Assembly: GCF_023091225.1 (NCBI RefSeq)
Contig: NZ_JAHWXM010000001.1
Coordinates: 1,860,001-1,924,000 of the forward strand
Origin: Microbacterium galbinum
Lineage (GTDB): Bacteria; Actinomycetota; Actinomycetes; Actinomycetales; Microbacteriaceae
Direction of reading: 5' to 3'
Length of the DNA stretch: 64,000 bases
Part shown: positions 7,816 through 16,267 of the stretch, in pieces
How the letters are laid out: the number at the start of each line of letters is the position of its first letter
Numbering within the stretch: position 1 is the stretch's first letter
The notes under the pieces: generated by a model
What the model saw: only the letters and a program-made list of their open reading frames with translations
Told to the model about the DNA's origin: nothing
Database searches by the model: none
Position numbers and translations under genes: made by a program

Positions 7816-8292
7816 TCAAGCGAGAGCGAAGGGGTAGCGATCGGCGAGTCCGGGGGATATCCGTTCGAGGGCGTGCCGGATGACGCGATCGGACGAGCGA
7901 TCGCTCGATTCGAGAACGTTCGCCATCTCGAGCCACTGCGGCAGACTCTCCACGACGAAGGCGAAGCGAGCAGCCGACCGCTGACCCTGCTCATGATCGA
8001 AGAAGTAGACCTGAGAGTCGGTGTGGAGCAGCCAGTGGTCTCCTTGGCCGCTCTCTCCGAAAATCCACCAGGCATCGGGCCGTTCGCCCCTCAGCCAGTA
8101 GTCGGCGTCGTCGAACTCGAGGTTCTCCCGCCGGGCTCTCGCCTCGCCGAAGAAGATCAAGTCCGGCTCGAGCTCTCCTTCCGACGACGAAAGCGCGTCG
8201 AGATACGCCGACGGGAGCCAGTCCGGAAGACCCGATGAGTTCGGACGCGTTCTCCGACGTGCTGCGGGATCCGAGGAGGAAGGGGGCATCAT
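7816..8292 (-). CDS. SUKH (SMI1/KNR4) superfamily protein
   Basis: A 158-residue cytoplasmic protein. The central part ('LEPDLIFFGEARARRENL', 'YWLRGERPDAWWIFGESG', 'HWLLHTDSQVYFFDHEQG') follows the alternating strands of SUKH domains, which often serve as immunity proteins to secreted toxins. No toxin gene is recognisable next to it, so it may be an orphan immunity gene or have another role. It lies in the accessory-looking block. Confidence 0.6.
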   Translation of the reverse strand: MMPPSSSDPAARRRTRPNSSGLPDWLPSAYLDALSSSEGELEPDLIFFGEARARRENLEFDDADYWLRGERPDAWWIFGESGQGDHWLLHTDSQVYFFDHEQGQRSAARFAFVVESLPQWLEMANVLESSDRSSDRVIRHALERISPGLADRYPFALA

Positions 8293-8356
8293 CCGCGACC
8301 AACGGGTAGCCAGGCCCTCGGATTCATCCTCCGATCATAGGGTCAGCTCGCGGCCC

Positions 8357-9307
8357 CTATTTCATCCGCCCGAACGTCGCATCGATGTCGGCCATCTCCA
8401 TCGCCGCGGTCGCCTCGATGAGCTTGCGCAGCTCGTCGTCGGCGCCCGGTGAGAACTCCTCGGGGCGCTCCGGCGAGATGGTCATCGGGAAGCCCTCGGG
8501 CGCCTGCTCGCTCGCGTCGAGCTCGGTGCCATCGTTCGACGACGATGCGCCCTGGAAGATCTTGCCCGCCTCGGACTGCGCCGTGAGGTCGAACGAGTAG
8601 TTCTTGCTCTGCAGACCGAGGTCGAGGAGCTTCTTCACCTCCGGGAACTGCTCGGCGTTCGTCTTCGGGATCGGCAGCGACGTGCGCCAGTTCACGCCGA
8701 GGGTCTCGAGCGCCTTCGCGTAGGCGTTCTCGTGCGCCTGGTCACGCACGATGAGGTACGAGATCGTCGTGCGCGCGGTCTTGTTGTCGGTCATCTCGTA
8801 CAGCCGACACTTCTGCAGCCGCCCCGTCGATTCGAGCATGAGGTTGTAGAGCAGGTCGAGCACGAGATTGCCCGAGTTGTACACGTAGCTCCCCGACCAC
8901 GGGTTGCCCACGGCATCCACCGGCAGCGCGCCCTGCGCGCCGACGAGGTAGTGGTGGATGTTGCTGGTGTCGACGGCGATGCTCAGCGGCGTCGCGCCGC
9001 CGGCACCGGGCTGATCCACCGGGTCGGTCGGCTTGCCCTGGTACTTCGGCGAACCGTCGAGGAGCCGGGAGATCGTGGTGCCGATCAGTTCGACGTGGCT
9101 GATCTCCTCGGTGCCGATGCCCTGGATGAGGTCCTTATACGGCTTGCCGTCGGGGCCGCGGAAGTTGATGCTCTGGAACAGGTACTGCATCATCGTGCGC
9201 ATCTCGCCGAACTGACCGCCGAGCCCCTCCTGCAGCGCGTTCGCCGCCGCGGGATCCGGCTCGTCCGCGGCGATCTCGTTGATGAATTCCTGCACGTGGA
9301 AATACAT
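8357..9307 (-). CDS. Manganese (non-haem) catalase
   Basis: This 316-residue enzyme decomposes hydrogen peroxide with a di-manganese site. Ligand motifs of the family are present: 'GTEEISHVEL' near residue 65, 'MLESTGRL' near 160 and 'RDQAHENAYAKAL' near 190. The C-terminal 60 residues are acidic and probably form the flexible tail. It is a single gene with a divergent acetyltransferase 182 bp away. Confidence 0.95.
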   Translation of the reverse strand: MYFHVQEFINEIAADEPDPAAANALQEGLGGQFGEMRTMMQYLFQSINFRGPDGKPYKDLIQGIGTEEISHVELIGTTISRLLDGSPKYQGKPTDPVDQPGAGGATPLSIAVDTSNIHHYLVGAQGALPVDAVGNPWSGSYVYNSGNLVLDLLYNLMLESTGRLQKCRLYEMTDNKTARTTISYLIVRDQAHENAYAKALETLGVNWRTSLPIPKTNAEQFPEVKKLLDLGLQSKNYSFDLTAQSEAGKIFQGASSSNDGTELDASEQAPEGFPMTISPERPEEFSPGADDELRKLIEATAAMEMADIDATFGRMK

Positions 9308-9489
9308 GGTGCGCCTCCGTCGGCTCTGTGGGGTGTGCGCTCACCGTGCGCCCCCGCGGCGACTTCACCGCGGCCCTCGACGGATGCCCCGGCACGACGT
9401 ACCATGCCCCCTCATCGCGAGGTCGCCCCACCGGAGCGTGTACCGACAGGGCATCCCTCATTCGCCCGCGCCGACCTACGGTGGGTCGC

Positions 9490-10059
9490 ATGGACCTCAC
9501 CGACCTCCTCACCCTCCTGAACGCCGGGGAGACCATCCCCGGCGGATCACCCGGCCACGCGGTGATGCACGAGACGAGCCAGGAGGCGCTCCGCATCGCC
9601 GGCGAACTCAACACCGGATACCACGAGCCCAACCGTGTGCGAGAACTCCTGGGTGCGCTGATCGGCACACCCGTCGATGACACGGTCACGCTGTTCCCGC
9701 CGTTCACCGCGGACTTCGGCAAGAACATCTCGATCGGCAAGCGGGTCTTCATCAACTCCGGATGCCGCTTTCAGGATCAGGGCGGGATCACGATCGGCGA
9801 CGACAGCCTCATCGGACACAACGTCGTGATCGCCACGCTGCAGCACGGCATCGACCCCCACCGACGTGCCGACCTCATCCCCGCCCCTGTCACCATCGGG
9901 AGGAACGTCTGGCTGGGGGCGAACGTCACCGTGCTCCCCGGCGTCACCATCGGTGACGATGCCGTCGTCGGCGCCGGGTCCATCGTCACCAAAGACGTGC
10001 CCGCCGGGACGATCGCCCTCGGCTCCCCCGCCCGCGTCATCCGCACCATCGGCGAGTGA
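9490..10059 (+). CDS. Hexapeptide-repeat O-acetyltransferase (LacA/Maa-like)
   Basis: A 189-residue acyltransferase. An N-terminal helical cap precedes left-handed beta-helix repeats ('ITIGDDSLIGHNVVI', 'VTIGRNVWLGANVTVLPG', 'VTIGDDAVVGAGSIVTKDVP'). The catalytic His is probably in 'IATLQHGID'. It uses acetyl-CoA to acetylate a sugar or related acceptor. A longer upstream reading frame exists, but the ATG at 9490 matches the usual family start. Confidence 0.88.
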   Translation: MDLTDLLTLLNAGETIPGGSPGHAVMHETSQEALRIAGELNTGYHEPNRVRELLGALIGTPVDDTVTLFPPFTADFGKNISIGKRVFINSGCRFQDQGGITIGDDSLIGHNVVIATLQHGIDPHRRADLIPAPVTIGRNVWLGANVTVLPGVTIGDDAVVGAGSIVTKDVPAGTIALGSPARVIRTIGE

Positions 10060-10079
10060 CGGCGACCCCATACGCGAGG

Positions 10080-10367
10080 TCAGCCGAGCGGCTCGGGGTC
10101 GAAGTCGTAAAGGCCCCCGTAGGGAAAGGCGTCGTTCCCCGTGTCACGGGGGTCGTGCTGCACCGTCTCGGTGGAGATCACGACGCGGGAGCTCGGGGTG
10201 ATGAGAACCTTCACCCGCCGATTCCCCACGACGACGAACTCGACGAACGCCGCGGGTCCGCTCGCGGCCGTCTCGATCTGCCGCAGGAGCACGTCGAGGT
10301 CTTGTTCCTGGGCGAGGTACGCGCTGACGCCGTCGATCAGGATCTCTGTTCTCTCCATCGTTCGCAT
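10080..10367 (-). CDS. Conserved-looking small hypothetical protein
   Basis: A 95-residue soluble protein of unknown function. It contains 'ILIDGVSAYLAQEQDLDVLLRQIE' (split: ILIDGVSAYLAQ then EQDLDVLLRQIE), a hydrophobic strand 'FVEFVVVGNRRVKVLI' and a Gly/Tyr/Pro-rich tail. Three Met codons (10376, 10367, 10358) are possible starts; 10367 is chosen for its GGATGGA box. It is divergent from the DUF7882-like gene. Confidence 0.6.
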   Translation of the reverse strand: MRTMERTEILIDGVSAYLAQEQDLDVLLRQIETAASGPAAFVEFVVVGNRRVKVLITPSSRVVISTETVQHDPRDTGNDAFPYGGLYDFDPEPLG

Positions 10368-10473
10368 GCCGTCCATCCGGGCACGATAAGCCCACGCCGA
10401 CCCGAGCGCGACCGGGGTTGCGCGCGCACGGATGACCTGCAAGAGACGACCGGCGAGGACGTATGGTTGCTCC

Positions 10474-10773
10474 ATGGGAACCCTGGAGTACAACAGCGCC
10501 CGCCCTCCGGTCGAGATCGATGATCGGACGCTGGCGCATCTGAAGATCGTGATCGGCACGAAGTTGCGTCGCCAGGAGAGCTTCATGATGACGTGGCTCC
10601 CCGAGGCGAAGAACCCGGCCGGCCGGTTGACCATCTGGATGCATCCGAGCATCCCTCTGGTCTTCTCCTTCGACGAGGCGGCTCTGCCGCCGATCGACGG
10701 CCGTCGCATCGAGCGCCTGATGGAGTCGCTCAATTCGCGAGGAGAACTGGTCCTCGACCAGCTCGAGGACTGA
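10474..10773 (+). CDS. DUF7882-like small protein
   Basis: This 99-residue protein has the architecture of a common actinobacterial small protein, sometimes mislabelled as an ATP-dependent DNA ligase. It begins 'MGTLEYNSARPPVEIDDR', followed by 'LAHLKIVIGTKLRRQESF', 'RLTIWMHPSIPLVFSFD' and 'RIERLMESLNSRGEL'. It has no membrane segment and no ligase motif. The role is unknown. It is followed by a strong palindromic element. Confidence 0.75.
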   Translation: MGTLEYNSARPPVEIDDRTLAHLKIVIGTKLRRQESFMMTWLPEAKNPAGRLTIWMHPSIPLVFSFDEAALPPIDGRRIERLMESLNSRGELVLDQLED

Positions 10774-10783
10774 CCCCGCCGAA

Positions 10784-10858
10784 CCACCCCTTCGCGAACG
10801 AGCCACCCCCTTCCGCACGGCGCGGAAGGGGGTGGCTCGCGCTGAGAGGGGTGGCTCA
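10784..10858. repeat. Intergenic palindromic element, AGCCACCCCC family, copy 1
   Basis: The core is a perfect 17-bp inverted repeat, GAGCCACCCCCTTCCGC (10800-10816) with its complement at 10822-10838, around a 5-base loop. Outer blocks CCACCCCTT and AGAGGGGTGGCTC also pair. It separates two convergent genes, so it could terminate both. A second copy is at 58740-58818. Confidence 0.85.
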
Positions 10859-10877
10859 GCGCCAGGGAAGGCTGCCG

Positions 10878-13022
10878 TTACGACTGACGCATCCGGCGGC
10901 GCACCATCAGCCCCGCGCCGACCAGCAGCGCCAGAACCGCGGCCCACACCGCCGGCATCAGGATCTCTCCACCGGTCTGCGCGAGCGCCTCGCCACCGGC
11001 ATCCGCACCCGCGCTCGGCGCCGCGGTCACGGTGACGGCGGCGGTCACCTCGGTGCCGTCCGGCAGGATCACGACGAGCGTGTGCGCTCCGGCCGGAACG
11101 GATGCCGGGATCGTGACGGTCGTCGAGAAGGCTCCCGCGTCCGAAGCGGTCACCGTACCGAGGGCGACCGGCGTGGAGCGCAGCTCGAGCTTCAGCTGAG
11201 CGCCCGCCGCGAAACCCGCGCCGCTGACCTTCAGGCTTCCGCCCGCGACCACGCTCGACGATCCGAGCACCACCGCCGGAGCATCCGAACCGGGCTCCTC
11301 CGCAGCGGTCACGGTGACCGCAGCACTCGTCGCCTCGGCCGGGACGTATCCCTCGAGCGTCCCGCCGACGCGCACGGAGAGCGCACGACCTGCGAAGTCC
11401 GCCGGGATCGAGAAGGTGGCCGAGGTCGCACCCTCGATGGCCTCGCCATCCGCCAGCCACTGGAACGAGAAGGCGGTGCCCGCGGTCCACTCGCCGGTCA
11501 CCGCGGTGACCTCGGCGCCGACCGTCGTCGTTCCGGTGATCGACGGCGTACCGACGACGAGCTCGCCGAGCTCGGGCTCCGCCGCCTGGCAGGCCTCGCC
11601 GCAGATCACGAAGTCGGACTGCAGGCCCTTGTGGTCGCTGGTCCACAGCGTTTGCGGGGTGAAGATCTCATCGTCCGAGACGGGCAGGGCGCGGGCGCCG
11701 CGCACGATGTCGCCCTTCGGCCCGACGATGCGCGTGCCGGTCAGGCTGAGGCGGTCGTCCGGCGCGAAGAAGATGTAGTCGATCCGGTCGCGCTCGTCGG
11801 CCTCGGGCGCCCACGCGAGCTGCGAGACGCTGACGTTGGGGGTGTCGGCCGGCCACGTGAAGCCCGGGTGGGTCACGGGGTCGGGGTACACGGCGCGGTA
11901 CGCGTCGACGAGACCGCCGTCGCGCAGGATGCGGGAGGTCTGCCACGGGGCGACGACCCCGTTGTGGTCGTAGAGGTTCGCCGTGCTCTCGGTCCAGTCG
12001 AGCACCGACGGCTCGTTCATGTCGGCGCCCATGATGGTGAGGCGTCCGGCCTCGCGCTCGTTCGCCATGTCGGCGGTGAGGGCCGCAGCGGATGCCGGTC
12101 GCCCGGATGCCTCGTTGGCCGCGAGGATCTGCGGCACGTCGGTCACGGGACCGCTCAGCTTGTTCCACCCGCGCCACTCGGCCGGGAACCCGGAGCCGAG
12201 CACGTCGCCCGCGTATCCGCGGGGAAGGTAGGTGGCGTAGTAGCGGTACTCGAGGTGGCCTCCGTACGCGGCGATCTGGGTGTCGCCCACCTGCACGATC
12301 GCCTTGGTCCATCCGCCCTGGGTGCCGGGCGTCGTGACGACGCCCACGTCGACGATCGGATAGCGCGAGATGACACCCGCACTGCCGCCCGTGGAGTGGA
12401 AATCGAAGCCGAGGTCGCGGGCGACGGCCGCTGCCGCGCTCTGCGCCTCCTCGACGAAGATCAGGTCGGCGCCGATCTCGGCGAGCATGGTCGCGTCGGT
12501 GGTCTTGCCCCAGACGTTGAGCTGCACGACCGACAGATCGATCGGCTTCGTCGGGTCGACCTCCGGGCCCTCACCGGGCTCTCCGGTGCCCGGCTCTGCC
12601 GCGATGGTGAACGTCGCCGGCTCGCTGACGCGGGAGTAGCCGTCGTTGTAGAGGTACTCGACGCGGTAGTTCCCCGCGGCCAGCGGATTGCCCGCACGGT
12701 CGTTCGTGGGCAGCTGCACCGTGCCGGTCGCACCGGGCGCGTACGCCCAGGCCATGCCGCAGGCGTCGCAGGGCTCGGGCCGGGACTCGGGGTAGATCGC
12801 CAGCCAGTTCGTGGCCGTCGGGCGATCGGTCGAGTAGGCGACCGAGAGGGTATCCCCGACGGCGACGTCGGAGCTTTCGAGGGTGATCTCGGATGCCGCG
12901 GCGGCGGTTGCGGGCGACGCGGCGAGCAGCGGCGACACGAGGAGCGCCCCTGCTGCGGCGAGTGCGGCGAGCAGGGACGCGCTCCGACGACGGCGCACCA
13001 CGGGGGGAGGTGACGAGGACAT
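10878..13022 (-). CDS. Surface-anchored endonuclease/exonuclease/phosphatase-family protein
   Basis: A 714-residue secreted protein. The signal peptide is at residues 1-42 (RRRRSAS, then a hydrophobic core ending ATAAAASE). A beta-sandwich segment follows, then an EEP domain from about residue 165 with 'VVQLNVWGK', 'FVEEAQS', 'MGADMNEPS' and 'TSDHKGLQSDF' as active-site motifs. Two Ig-like modules and a C-terminal LAQTG sortase motif, helix and RRRMRQS tail complete it. It probably hydrolyses phosphodiesters or phosphates outside the cell. It is bounded by a repeat downstream and a GntR gene upstream. Confidence 0.85.
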   Translation of the reverse strand: MSSSPPPVVRRRRSASLLAALAAAGALLVSPLLAASPATAAAASEITLESSDVAVGDTLSVAYSTDRPTATNWLAIYPESRPEPCDACGMAWAYAPGATGTVQLPTNDRAGNPLAAGNYRVEYLYNDGYSRVSEPATFTIAAEPGTGEPGEGPEVDPTKPIDLSVVQLNVWGKTTDATMLAEIGADLIFVEEAQSAAAAVARDLGFDFHSTGGSAGVISRYPIVDVGVVTTPGTQGGWTKAIVQVGDTQIAAYGGHLEYRYYATYLPRGYAGDVLGSGFPAEWRGWNKLSGPVTDVPQILAANEASGRPASAAALTADMANEREAGRLTIMGADMNEPSVLDWTESTANLYDHNGVVAPWQTSRILRDGGLVDAYRAVYPDPVTHPGFTWPADTPNVSVSQLAWAPEADERDRIDYIFFAPDDRLSLTGTRIVGPKGDIVRGARALPVSDDEIFTPQTLWTSDHKGLQSDFVICGEACQAAEPELGELVVGTPSITGTTTVGAEVTAVTGEWTAGTAFSFQWLADGEAIEGATSATFSIPADFAGRALSVRVGGTLEGYVPAEATSAAVTVTAAEEPGSDAPAVVLGSSSVVAGGSLKVSGAGFAAGAQLKLELRSTPVALGTVTASDAGAFSTTVTIPASVPAGAHTLVVILPDGTEVTAAVTVTAAPSAGADAGGEALAQTGGEILMPAVWAAVLALLVGAGLMVRRRMRQS

Positions 13023-13052
13023 GTCTGACGTGATCCTTCCGGGAACAGTGTC

Positions 13053-13072
13053 GGCGTCCCCGACGGGACGCC
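13053..13072 (-). promoter_or_regulatory. Leader hairpin upstream of the surface nuclease/phosphatase gene
   Basis: A perfect 7-bp stem (GGCGTCC / GGACGCC) with a 6-base loop lies 31-50 bases before the start codon at 13022, probably within the mRNA leader. The rest of 13023-13244 shows no gene; a short GTGTACAAC motif lies at about 13199-13207. Whether any of this is regulatory is a guess. Confidence 0.3.
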
Positions 13073-13244
13073 CATCGGAGGTCGTGATCGCCTCCTGTAG
13101 CGACAGAACAGCCGCAAGATGACCGGTCGATGAACGCGATTCGTCCGAACGGCGACGGCTGCGGCATCCGCTCCGAATCCGGGAGCCCACGATGCACAGT
13201 TGTACACCCAGGACCACGGATGCCGTGGGCCGAGGTCGAGCCGC

Positions 13245-13979
13245 TCAGCCCAGCTCGCGCGTGAGCGAGTATCCCTGCAGCGACGCCTGCATCTGGAACG
13301 ACATGACATCCGGGAGGTAGCGGTCGTCGCCCGCCTCGATCGCACGACCGTCGGCGGAGTAGCTGACGCGATTCACGCGCAGGAGCGGGCTCGAACGACG
13401 CACATCGAGCAGACGGGCGTCTTCGCTCGGAGCCGCGATCGCGTCGATCGACTGCTCGCCCGAGACCATGCGCACGCCGCGCGATTCCAGCGCACCGACC
13501 ACGGACGGCTCATCGGGCGACAGCTCCTCGACGATCGGGGCGATCCACGACGGATAGGCGGTGCGCTCGAGCATGACGACGCGCCCGTTCAGAGACCGCA
13601 GACGCACGACCTCGAGCACCTCCCCGATCCCCCGACCGCCCCGGAACCGGCGCACCTCGGTCGCGGTCGCCGGGCGGCGCTGCTGCGTGAGCACGTGCCC
13701 GCCGGGTTCCATGCCGCGGCTCGTCGCCCACTGCGCGAACGACCGCATCTCCGAGAACCGCTGGCTCTGCACCGTCGTGCGCACCAGCCAGCCCGAACCG
13801 CGTCGCGGGGCGATCGCGCCCTGCCGCGCCATGAGCACGAGCGCGTTGCGCACGGTGCCGCGCGAGACCTCGTAGTCGGCCGCGAGATGAGCCTCCGAGG
13901 GCAGCATCCCGGTGGCGTCGAATGCGCCCTCGGCGATCTGGATCGTGAGGTCGCGGGCGATCTCGCGATATCGATGCAC
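13245..13979 (-). CDS. GntR family regulator, HutC/UTRA type
   Basis: A 244-residue repressor-type protein. The N-terminal winged helix (residues 1-70, 'LPSEAHLAADYEVSRGTVRNAL') is followed by a UTRA ligand-binding domain ('GEVLEVVRLRSLNGRVVMLERT', split GEVLEVVRLRSL / NGRVVMLERT). UTRA domains usually sense sugars or amino-acid metabolites. It lies 41 bp after the GH3 gene on the same strand, so it may regulate the glycosidase/importer operon or be read through from it. Confidence 0.9.
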   Translation of the reverse strand: MHRYREIARDLTIQIAEGAFDATGMLPSEAHLAADYEVSRGTVRNALVLMARQGAIAPRRGSGWLVRTTVQSQRFSEMRSFAQWATSRGMEPGGHVLTQQRRPATATEVRRFRGGRGIGEVLEVVRLRSLNGRVVMLERTAYPSWIAPIVEELSPDEPSVVGALESRGVRMVSGEQSIDAIAAPSEDARLLDVRRSSPLLRVNRVSYSADGRAIEAGDDRYLPDVMSFQMQASLQGYSLTRELG

Positions 13980-14020
13980 GACGCCAGGTTATCCGCCGTG
14001 CGCGTACCACCGCCGGACCG

Positions 14021-16267
14021 TCATTCCACCGTGAACCCCGCCCCGAGCAGCTTCTCCTCGCGCGACGAGGGGCCGACCAGCAGGGCGAACTCCCCCGGCT
14101 CCACGACACGCACGCCCGCGGCATCCACGATGGTGCAGTCGGCCACCGGCACCTCCACCCGCACACGTTCAGACGCACCGGGTGCCAGGTCGACCTGGCG
14201 ATAGGTCTTGAGCTCGCGATCGGTCCAGCTGACGCTCGTCACGGCATCCCGCACGTAGACCTGCACCGTCTCGCGAACCGGCCGCGCGCCCGTGTTCGTC
14301 ACCGTCACGTGCCCGACGACGATGTCGCCGAGGCCGAGCGACGAACGCTCCAGCGCGAGGTCCGAGTACGCGACCGTCGTGTACGACAGCCCCTCGCCGA
14401 AGCCCCAGGCCGGCGCCTGCGTGAGGTCGGCGTAGCGATCGCCGTGCTGCCCGCGGATCTGGTTGTAGTACGTCGGCTGCTGGCCGACGTGCCGGGCGAA
14501 CGAGATCGGCAGACGGCCTGACGGCTCGACCTCGCCCGCGATGATCTCGGCGATCGCACGGCCGCCCTGCATGCCCGGGCTCGCGGCCCAGATCACGGCG
14601 GCGGCCTGCGAGACGGATGCCGGCAGCACGAGTGGCTTCGACGCCATCAGCACCACCACCACGGGCCTGCCGGTCGCGATCACCGCGTCGAGCAGGGCGT
14701 TCTGCCCGCCGATGAGTTCGAGCGTGGCGGTCGAACGGCCTTCGCCGACGAGTTCGATGCGGTCTCCGACGACGGCGACCACGACATCGGCGGCCTCTGC
14801 GGCGGCGACGGCCTCGGCGATCAGCGCCTCGTCGGGGGCGCACGGCTTCACGATGCGCGGGCGCGGCTGCCCGTCGGGGAACAGCGCTCCCTGCGGGTCG
14901 TCCTCGAGGGTGAGGATGTCGGCCCCGCGCGCGTGCGAGATCTCCCAGCCCCCGACGCCCGAGAGCCCGTCGAGCACGGTCGTGATCATCTCGCGCGGCT
15001 GACCGTCAAGCCATCCGGCCTGGCCCGACCCTCCGGCCCAATCGCCGAGCTGCGTCTGCGCGTCTTCGGCGAGCGGCCCCACGACCGCGACCTTCGTCGG
15101 CGCCGCGGCATCCAACGGCAGCACGCCGTCGTTCTCGAGCAGCACGATCGACCGGCGCGCGATCTCGAGGTTCAACTCGGCGTGCGCGGCGCTGCCGACG
15201 ATCTCGTCGAGGTCGTCGCGCGGCAGACGCGGGTCCTCGAACAGCCCCAGCTCGAACTTGAGGGTGAGGATGCGCGCGGCGGCGGCGTCGAAGGCATCCG
15301 CCGGCAGCAACCCGCGCTCGACCGCCTCGAGCGCGCCCTCGAAGAAGCGCGGCGTCGTCATGATCATGTCGTTGCCGGCGCGCGTCGCGGCGGCCGAGGC
15401 GTGCGCGTAGTCGGGCTGCACGTGCTGCTCCCACACCATCCGACCGACGTTGTCCCAGTCGGTGACGAGGGTGCCGGTGTACCCCCACTCGCCGCGCAGC
15501 ACGTCGGTGAGCAGCCAGTCGTTGGTGGTGATCGGGATGCCGTCCATCGTCTGGTATCCGAGCATGAACACCCGGCAGCCCTCGCGGGCGACCCGCTCGA
15601 ACGGCGGCAGGAACCACGAGCGCAGCTTGCGGCGCGAGATGTCGGCCTCGCTGGCGTCGCGCCCGCCCTGCGTCTCGGAGTAGCCGGCGAAGTGCTTCGC
15701 GGTCGCGAGCACCGCGGTCGGGTCGTCGAGACCGTCGCCCTGGTAGCCGCGCACCATCGCCGAGGCGAGTTCGCCGATGAGGAACGGGTCCTCGCCGAAC
15801 GACTCGTCGACACGGCCCCAGCGCAGGTCGCGGGCGATGCACAGCACGGGGGAGAAGGTCCAGTGGATGCCGGTGACCGCGACCTCCTCGGCGGTGGCGC
15901 GGGCCACGCGCTCGACGAGCTCGGCATCCCACGAGGCGGCCATGCCGAGTTGGGTCGGGTAGATCGTCGCCCCCGGCCAGAACGAGTGGCCGTGGATGCA
16001 GTCCTCGGCGACCAGCAGCGGGATGCGCAGGCGGGTCTGGGCGGTCAGGTCGTTCGCGCGCAGGATGCGCTCGGGCGACGTGTGCAGGATCGACCCGGCG
16101 TGACGGCGCAGGACGTGGTCGTCGAGATCGTCGCGCGCGTCGAGCTGCAGCATCTGCCCGACCTTCTCCTCGAGCGTCATGCGCCCGAGGAGGTCGGCGA
16201 CGCGCTCGTCGATCGAGAGGGCGGGGTCCTGGTACGGCAGAGCCGTGGTGAGGGTGGGAGAGGTCAT
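14021..16267 (-). CDS. Glycoside hydrolase family 3 (beta-glucosidase-like)
   Basis: A 748-residue cytoplasmic exo-glycosidase without a signal peptide. The N-terminal barrel contains 'EDCIHGHSFWPGAT', 'AKHFAGYSETQGGRD' and the nucleophile motif 'GTLVTDWDNVG' (Asp). The middle alpha/beta domain and a C-terminal fibronectin-III-like domain ('NTGARPVRETVQVYVRD') complete the classical BglX layout. Its ATG overlaps the stop of the permease gene by one base, so it is the distal gene of the importer operon and probably cleaves the imported oligosaccharide. Confidence 0.95.
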   Translation of the reverse strand: MTSPTLTTALPYQDPALSIDERVADLLGRMTLEEKVGQMLQLDARDDLDDHVLRRHAGSILHTSPERILRANDLTAQTRLRIPLLVAEDCIHGHSFWPGATIYPTQLGMAASWDAELVERVARATAEEVAVTGIHWTFSPVLCIARDLRWGRVDESFGEDPFLIGELASAMVRGYQGDGLDDPTAVLATAKHFAGYSETQGGRDASEADISRRKLRSWFLPPFERVAREGCRVFMLGYQTMDGIPITTNDWLLTDVLRGEWGYTGTLVTDWDNVGRMVWEQHVQPDYAHASAAATRAGNDMIMTTPRFFEGALEAVERGLLPADAFDAAAARILTLKFELGLFEDPRLPRDDLDEIVGSAAHAELNLEIARRSIVLLENDGVLPLDAAAPTKVAVVGPLAEDAQTQLGDWAGGSGQAGWLDGQPREMITTVLDGLSGVGGWEISHARGADILTLEDDPQGALFPDGQPRPRIVKPCAPDEALIAEAVAAAEAADVVVAVVGDRIELVGEGRSTATLELIGGQNALLDAVIATGRPVVVVLMASKPLVLPASVSQAAAVIWAASPGMQGGRAIAEIIAGEVEPSGRLPISFARHVGQQPTYYNQIRGQHGDRYADLTQAPAWGFGEGLSYTTVAYSDLALERSSLGLGDIVVGHVTVTNTGARPVRETVQVYVRDAVTSVSWTDRELKTYRQVDLAPGASERVRVEVPVADCTIVDAAGVRVVEPGEFALLVGPSSREEKLLGAGFTVE

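Noticed and set aside
10878..13217. Longer start (13217) for the surface nuclease/phosphatase
   Set aside because: The start at 13022 gives a proper signal peptide; the extra 65 residues are not signal-like.
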